From contig NW_024041150.1 in assembly GCF_014851395.1 (NCBI RefSeq), forward strand, positions 35,599,585 to 35,663,584: a stretch of DNA of 64,000 bases, read 5' to 3'. Positions 60,412-64,000 of this stretch are shown piece by piece. The notes under the pieces were generated by a model. That model saw nothing but the letters and a program-made list of their open reading frames with translations. It did no database searches and had not been told where the DNA came from. Position numbers and translations under genes: made by a program. Each line of letters begins with the position of its first letter. Within the stretch, counting starts at the first letter, position 1. Origin of the DNA: Micropterus salmoides (lineage: Eukaryota; Chordata; Actinopteri; Centrarchiformes; Centrarchidae).

Positions 60412-60507
60412 AGAGGGGGACAAGGGGACGACAACCAGCTCAGCCATGAGGACCAACTGGACTCCTGTCACATTGAAAAATTACAGGAGAGTCGCCCTGT
60501 AGAAGAG
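60412..60507 (+). other. Candidate 32-codon cassette exon
   Basis: A T-rich tract (CCCCTTTTGTTTCGCTTTGAG) precedes 96 open bases that end in GAAGAG|GTCAGT, a good donor. In phase 0 the block encodes 32 polar residues including DDNQLSHEDQLDSCHIEKLQ. Phase 0 at both ends matches the upstream kinase exon. The acceptor is GAG rather than CAG, which is weaker. I recognise no domain. It could be an alternative exon of the kinase, an exon of an unrelated transcript, or chance; its base composition is unlike the surrounding intron. Confidence 0.3.
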
Positions 60508-61898
60508 GTCAGTGTGTGTGAGAGAGGACATGTGGGACATTTTGGATAGATGGTGGAGGATACGCTGACGTTTAACCATGTTTTAAAGGTTCCATTGCTT
60601 GTATTTACACTGCAGGTAGTTTGGTTTATTTTGGTTTTTATTAATGCATTCTTTTGGGAAGGACAGGAAACTCCAGCAGTAGGTTTAGAGCACTAGTGTA
60701 GTGGCAAAATTCTGTATTCACACTGTCTGTGTGGTCTACCATGTGCCATTTTATTTGCTGCTAGAGAGGGAGGAAATCCTGTTGGTAGAGTTTATTTTAT
60801 CTTCAATAAAATAGCAAAAAACTTTGGTCTTTTCACAGGATTTATTGACAAAAAGAAAATTATAAAACATATCCAGCCTTATCCTCGAGAGGATCGAGTG
60901 TTTGATACTCAAAAAGTCATTAAAGACATTAGTGTCAATATTTGTGCTGATTGACTTTATAGGCTAAATGATGAATCAGTTTATTGACAAAAAGAAATGC
61001 ATTCATTGATTGGTATTCTGAAGTCAGACTAGATCCACGAACAATGAATCACCCCCGCTTACAACAATAATTTACATACAACACATGTCTTTTGTTATAA
61101 ATGTGTATTGCTTTTCATAACGTTGCAGCATTTAAATACAAATCAAGCTTACTATACTGTTTAGATTTTTATTCCTGTGGTCTTTCAATCTGAAGTTGTA
61201 GATTTTGAATGGCTGAGTTCGTCTCAGTCATTTCGTCCTTGTCAGTGGCAGCTTTCCATCACGCTAAATCACATTGGTTGGTAAGCTGTCTAACTACTGA
61301 TGGCAAAGAAGCACGTGAAGCTCTGCAAACCTGGTAAATGTTTTACAAATTGGTTTCCGGGTCACTCAGCTCTCTAGTAAATAGATATAAGTTCAGTCAT
61401 TTGTTTGTTGTTTACAGTCAGTCATGCCCGACGGCACATGTGAATCGGTTTGTTTGTATGTGTGTGACCTGGGTTTGGTTGTTAAAATATAGCGGACTCA
61501 AATACAAAAAGAACAAAAGAAAAGGCTTGAATCAGTCAGATTTGTGTGTGGGTGCACGTCAGAGCTCTGTTTGACTGTGTGCAATTTTGCAGATGAGTAA
61601 GTAATGTGTGGTAATGTGCTCTTGTGTACATATCCACTTCACAGCTCTTCAGTGTGTGTGTGTGCACATCAGATCTACTGGGGCTGATTGTTGTGATGTA
61701 ATTAGTCCTGCTCTAATGAATACAGTGATCTGACTGTCTCTCAGCTGGAGAGGAGGAATACAGCATTAAGGATGTGACTACAATTTGACCACAAGCTGGT
61801 GCAGAACCTGACCATTGCATACACTATATGTTTTATTTATGAAGGCATATGTAGAGTACACGTGTGCCTTTTTTCCTCTGCTGATATACCTATGTGCA
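60508..61898. other. Non-coding intronic DNA
   Basis: TTTATTGACAAAAAGAAA occurs at about 60840 and again at about 60980. No gene is seen. Confidence 0.5.
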
Positions 61899-61992
61899 AG
61901 GGCTGAACAATTAATCAAAATATTATGGAAATCAACATATGGCCAAGTGCAATACTCAAATTGCTGGAGCCCCAATTTTTTGATAAAGGTAG
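61899..61992. repeat. Dispersed fish repeat fragment
   Basis: AGGGCTGAACAATTAATC, TATGGCCAAGTGCAATACTC and GGAGCCCCAATTTTTTGAT follow the order of a common hAT-like fish repeat. Only one end is present. Confidence 0.6.
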
Positions 61993-63072
61993 AATGAGTT
62001 ACAACATACAATTATAAATGGCCTTGAGGAGGTGTTGTGAGAAGGGCACACATGTTGCTTACCTGTGCATAATAGTGGGAGCATTTAAAGTAAAGGCAGT
62101 CTAGTTTATTCTATATCACCAGTCGGCATAGTAACACTGTGTATGTGGTTAAACTTTGCACCCAGATTGTGAGAAACGAAAGTTTTATTGCCTTCAAAAA
62201 TGTGTCTTCTGGAATTAAATTTACTGTTTCATTCTACTGTTTCATTCACGCATGATGTTCACCAGATGCAAACTTGTGTGGTTGCTCTTACAAATCCATC
62301 CTCGTTGGTTTTTCAACAACCCGCCCAAAAGTGTTAACGCAAAAGCGGTTACACCCATGTACAAGCTCAATTGCAACACACATAAAATAAACTTTGTTTC
62401 TCTAAACTCTAATTCTTGCTAGTTGCCGTCTTGGTGGTTCCCAGTACACATAACACCTTTTTTCACATAATGTGACCGATGCAAGTTCGTGGCTTACTTC
62501 CCTTATATGTCGTATGTCAGTCATTATATACCATATTTATTAGGTACAACTAGCTAAAACGGCTAAAACGCATATAACTCATATAATGGTTAAGTTTTTC
62601 TGTTTTGTAGAGGTGTTGATTCAACTGTATGGTAAATTGTGAGGCTGTAGTTGTATGCTGAGAGATTTTTCTGATCTTTAGTCTAATTTTTAAGAATGTT
62701 ACAACAGTTTCCCCAAAAATTTGACATTTAATTTTATTAGATTTATTGCCGGTCAGTTGTATTAGATGGCAGCAGTTTTAGCTAGATGTAGCCAATACGT
62801 GAGCAACTGTGTGGAACGGCATTGATGTGCATGTGAACATAGCAACACACGTATCTTTTATGTGCTGGAGACGTTTGGGTTTTACTGTATGGTCACATCA
62901 ATTTAACACTAGCTTTCACCAGCTTTACAGTAATTCACGAGGATTTAATAATTAATCATTAGGCTATTTTAAAGAAATTTTCACAGTGAAGTGATCTAGC
63001 TTAGCCCGATGTTAGCAGCCGGGGATCAATGATGCACCACTTAAAATGCAGCCACCGGCCACTATAAGATTC
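61993..63072. other. Non-coding intronic DNA
   Basis: No gene or repeat end recognised. Confidence 0.45.
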
Positions 63073-63107
63073 ACCTAGATTGCAACATCCTGAGTTGCAA
63101 TCTAGGT
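63073..63107. repeat. Perfect 14-bp hairpin
   Basis: ACCTAGATTGCAAC, a 7-base spacer ATCCTGA, then GTTGCAATCTAGGT. The arms are exact reverse complements. Confidence 0.9.
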
Positions 63108-63269
63108 ATGTTGGTACGTCCTTCAGCTATATCAGTGGTTGCTATGTTATGAGCCGCTTTTGTCAAACAGCAACACACTGATTAGCTTCTTGACTGACGG
63201 CCCCTGTTGGTGTTGCTGTGGCAACTACAGATAAACCTGATTGGTGGAACCGGGGTGTTGCACCTCGCT

Positions 63270-63560
63270 GTTATCAGGTAGTTCAGACCTTTACACCCTC
63301 TTTGTCTGTTTTCGTCTTCCTCCTCAAGGCATTTCTTTTGTTTTCTACTCTTTTGTGTCGAGTTCCTGTTTTTTGTCATTTCTGCATTGCACCTTTTTTG
63401 CATGATGTTTTTTGTTTCTCTTTCTCACTGCTCGCCGCCTTCACAGCTCTGTTTCTCTTTCCTATCGCCTTATGCTGATGATCCATACCTTTGCGCTATC
63501 TATCATGGTTTACACCATAAATCCTTCCCCCTCCTCTTCCTCTATTCCTCTTCGTCTCAC
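63270..63560. repeat. Pyrimidine-rich tract
   Basis: C/T-rich on the + strand with two interruptions near 63440-63510. Frames here are rich in Phe, Ser and Leu and have no domain. Confidence 0.6.
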
Positions 63561-64000
63561 TTTCTCTGTAACAATGTGACAATATGAGATTTGCTCTCCC
63601 TCAGCTTGTAAAAGCACATTAATTTGAAGGGAGAAACATGCACTCTGAGAGCACAAGAAGCCATATGTGCCATCACAGGGCGGGATATATCACCGACAAG
63701 TGTATACAAACACACACAGAGATGCAGTTGAGCAGTGAGATACTGATGGAGCGATGAATTAGATTCATCAGTGGTTCAGCGGTGCTTCTGCCTTGTAGTA
63801 ATACCTCTGTTCAGACCTTGAAGGCCAGTAGCTACTGCAAACGTGGACAGGCAGAGAAATTGAGTCAAAAACACACAAGATTAAGAGAAAAGAGAGAAAC
63901 CCAGATGAGTGAAAGTGAGATAGGAGAGAGATGGGGAACTAAGAAACAGTAATGTACAAGATGCTAGCAACACAGCTTACAAGCTAATACACAGGATAAA
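63561..64000. other. Non-coding DNA to window end
   Basis: No exon is recognised. GAGA-rich patches lie near 63880-63930. Confidence 0.45.

Noticed and set aside
1..64000. CRISPR arrays, bacterial operons, phage or plasmid features
   Set aside because: Spaced identical repeats of the right size, ribosome-binding sites and dense coding are absent; introns, CpG-rich promoter and fish repeats show a vertebrate nuclear genome.

Overview
The window reads as nuclear DNA from a ray-finned (teleost) fish, probably a percomorph. It is intron-rich and AT-leaning. It carries many CA/GT and CT/GA microsatellites, one CpG-rich promoter-like block, and dispersed repeats that I know from fish genomes: L2-type LINE, Tc1-like remnant, hAT-like short elements and fold-back elements. 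There are no bacterial-style operons, and almost every open reading frame over 60 codons is low-complexity or repeat sequence.

The only protein-coding gene I can support is the 5' end of a type II diacylglycerol kinase (delta/eta group, most like eta, dgkh) on the + strand. A CpG-rich block at about 18.45-19.35 kb holds a probable untranslated first exon ending in a good splice donor at 18837/18838. A second exon (20027-20427) carries the start codon and 31 codons. A third exon (22176-22280) adds 35 codons ending in KLIRKVSTSGQIRAK, the conserved stretch that precedes the PH domain in these kinases. All coding junctions are phase 0. I found no PH, C1 or catalytic exon further right, so the next intron probably runs past the end of the window (more than 41.7 kb).

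Region by region: 0-1.3 kb is a decayed L2-type LINE 3' end followed by a short hAT-like element. 2.2-2.5 kb is a Tc1-like transposase relic. 5.5-6.4 kb is a retroposon with a target-site duplication and then an inverted-repeat element. 8.5-9.8 kb is one inverted-repeat element interrupted by another. 10.4-11.3 and 13.4-14.1 kb hold more dispersed repeats, including a fold-back element with a 13-bp target-site duplication. 15.7-18.0 kb is repeat-rich. 18.4-22.3 kb is the kinase 5' end. 22.3-64 kb is presumed intron: AT-rich DNA with microsatellites, an internal 340-bp duplication (29.2 and 33.0 kb), inverted-repeat elements (30.4, 41.7, 45.9 kb), long polypyrimidine tracts, a few stretches that look constrained but are non-coding, and two weak candidate phase-0 exons.

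I did not see a novel multi-gene system. The items most worth checking are the unfamiliar N-terminus of the kinase, the candidate cassette exon at 60.4 kb, the perfect 20-bp hairpin in intron 2, and the paired local duplications.
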